Source: a virus
Reading direction: 5' to 3' (one strand)
Virus record (IMG/VR): IMGVR_UViG_3300037189_010277
Location: 1 to 30,123 of that record
DNA: 30,123 bases
Shown in pieces: positions 29,682 to 30,123 of the stretch (its first letter is position 1; each line of letters opens with the position of its first letter). The notes below the pieces were generated by a model. That model was not told the origin of the DNA, did no database searches, and worked only from the letters and a program-made list of their open reading frames with translations. The position numbers and the translations under genes were made by a program.

Positions 29682-30022
29682 GCACGTCGTCCGTCTATTG
29701 GACTGAAACCACTACGGCGCTGACCGCGAACGGCACGTTCACGGGTACGAGCCGCGATGCCTACGGTGTGGGTACTGCGGCGGGCGTGAGCCAGTTCGCG
29801 TACTTCAATGTCGCGTACTACAGCGATCAGGCCGGGACCGCGTACATCGACTACTCGACTGACGGTTCCACGTGGACCCTGATGGCGACTTCTGCCCTGA
29901 CGGCAGCGTCCAGCATCATCCTGTCGGTGCCGGTGAACGCGCAGTTCTTCCGGGCGCGTTACGTCAACGGCGCGACCAACCAAGCCACCTTTGTTGTGCG
30001 ATCCTCCTTCACGGTGTCCTAA
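29678..30022 (+). CDS. Small beta-sandwich phage structural protein
   Basis: This 114-residue protein is in ATGA overlap with the membrane-protein gene. It is Thr/Ala/Ser-rich and beta-type, with AGTAYIDYSTDGSTWTLMATSAL at about 49-71 followed by LSVPVNAQFFRARYVNGATNQATFVVRSSF. The plan STDGSTW...FRxRYVNG is one I know from small surface or tail proteins of phages. The gene at 3752 has a comparable SVDGGTSW...YRVIV layout. It may be a decoration, tail or fibre-tip protein; the precise role is unknown. Confidence 0.68.
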   Translation: MSTSSVYWTETTTALTANGTFTGTSRDAYGVGTAAGVSQFAYFNVAYYSDQAGTAYIDYSTDGSTWTLMATSALTAASSIILSVPVNAQFFRARYVNGATNQATFVVRSSFTVS

Positions 30023-30123
30023 ATGTCGCGTTACGGGTCTGTCAGCCGCACCACGTTGATGAACACAACGTGGCTTGCCTCCAACGGGCGTCAAGGACGG
30101 CGTGCGCAGAGCTATGTGCCCCC
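30023..30123 (+). CDS. Truncated hypothetical protein (5' end only)
   Basis: The frame opens at ATG 30023, directly after the preceding TAA, and runs off the window after 33 codons. The visible part starts MSRYGSVSRTTLMNTTWL and continues with a basic NGRQGRRAQSY segment. It has five Arg, no Lys and no acidic residue. There is no good SD, so it is likely coupled to the gene before it. Too little is present for a family call. Confidence 0.45.
   Translation, partial: MSRYGSVSRTTLMNTTWLASNGRQGRRAQSYVP

Noticed and set aside
1-30123. CRISPR arrays, insertion sequences, integrase or attachment sites
   Set aside because: No regularly spaced repeats, transposase or recombinase motifs, or tRNA-derived sites were seen in the window.

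Overview
The window reads as the late (packaging, head, tail, ejection) half of a tailed double-stranded DNA phage with a short, podovirus-type tail. The DNA is GC-rich, roughly 60% by eye, and every supported gene is on the + strand. Most genes sit in tight ATGA, GTGA or TGATG overlaps with clear Shine-Dalgarno (SD) sequences. Nothing fixes the host. GC content and codon style fit a proteobacterium, perhaps an alphaproteobacterium, but that is inference. I see no integrase, repressor, insertion sequence, tRNA or CRISPR array.

Layout. (1) 1-1304: an unusually long non-coding region with C-rich tracts, an AT-rich patch, hairpins, short repeats and a structured leader. (2) 1305-4129: an HNH nuclease, several small proteins, a stand-alone winged-helix protein, three consecutive tiny strongly basic peptides, a small beta-sandwich protein and a strong terminator. 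(3) 4350-8372: a degraded homing-endonuclease-like gene overlapping a probable small terminase, three small genes (one resembling the DUF2829/Tad2 anti-Thoeris family), the large terminase and a zinc-ribbon protein. (4) 8369-13721: portal, a 10-residue basic peptide, two small head genes, scaffold, major capsid protein and a decoration-like protein. (5) 13817-22499: tail adaptor, a fibre-like protein, the tail nozzle, small tail genes, a long fibre, a glycine-rich adhesin candidate and a small tail-associated protein. (6) 22511-29285: a coiled-coil peptide, a GNAT-like protein and four proteins that look like internal virion (DNA ejection) proteins, as in T7 gp13-gp16. (7) 29334-30123: a two-helix membrane protein (holin candidate), a second beta-sandwich protein and a truncated gene.

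How they would work together: the terminases package DNA through the portal into a capsid built by the capsid protein and scaffold. The adaptor and nozzle close the head and form the tail, the fibres bind the host, and the internal proteins open a path for the DNA. The wholly basic peptides could bind DNA or RNA, but that is inference.

The strongest unexplained signals are: (a) the octamer ATTTAAAC/GTTTAAAT, present 11 times and accounting for all but one TTTAAA in the window; (b) four tiny peptides with 7-8 Arg/Lys each and no acidic residue; (c) the same GYTSAP-type repeat module in three neighbouring head-tail proteins, including an insertion inside the tail adaptor; and (d) an RNA hairpin that buries the SD of the holin candidate.
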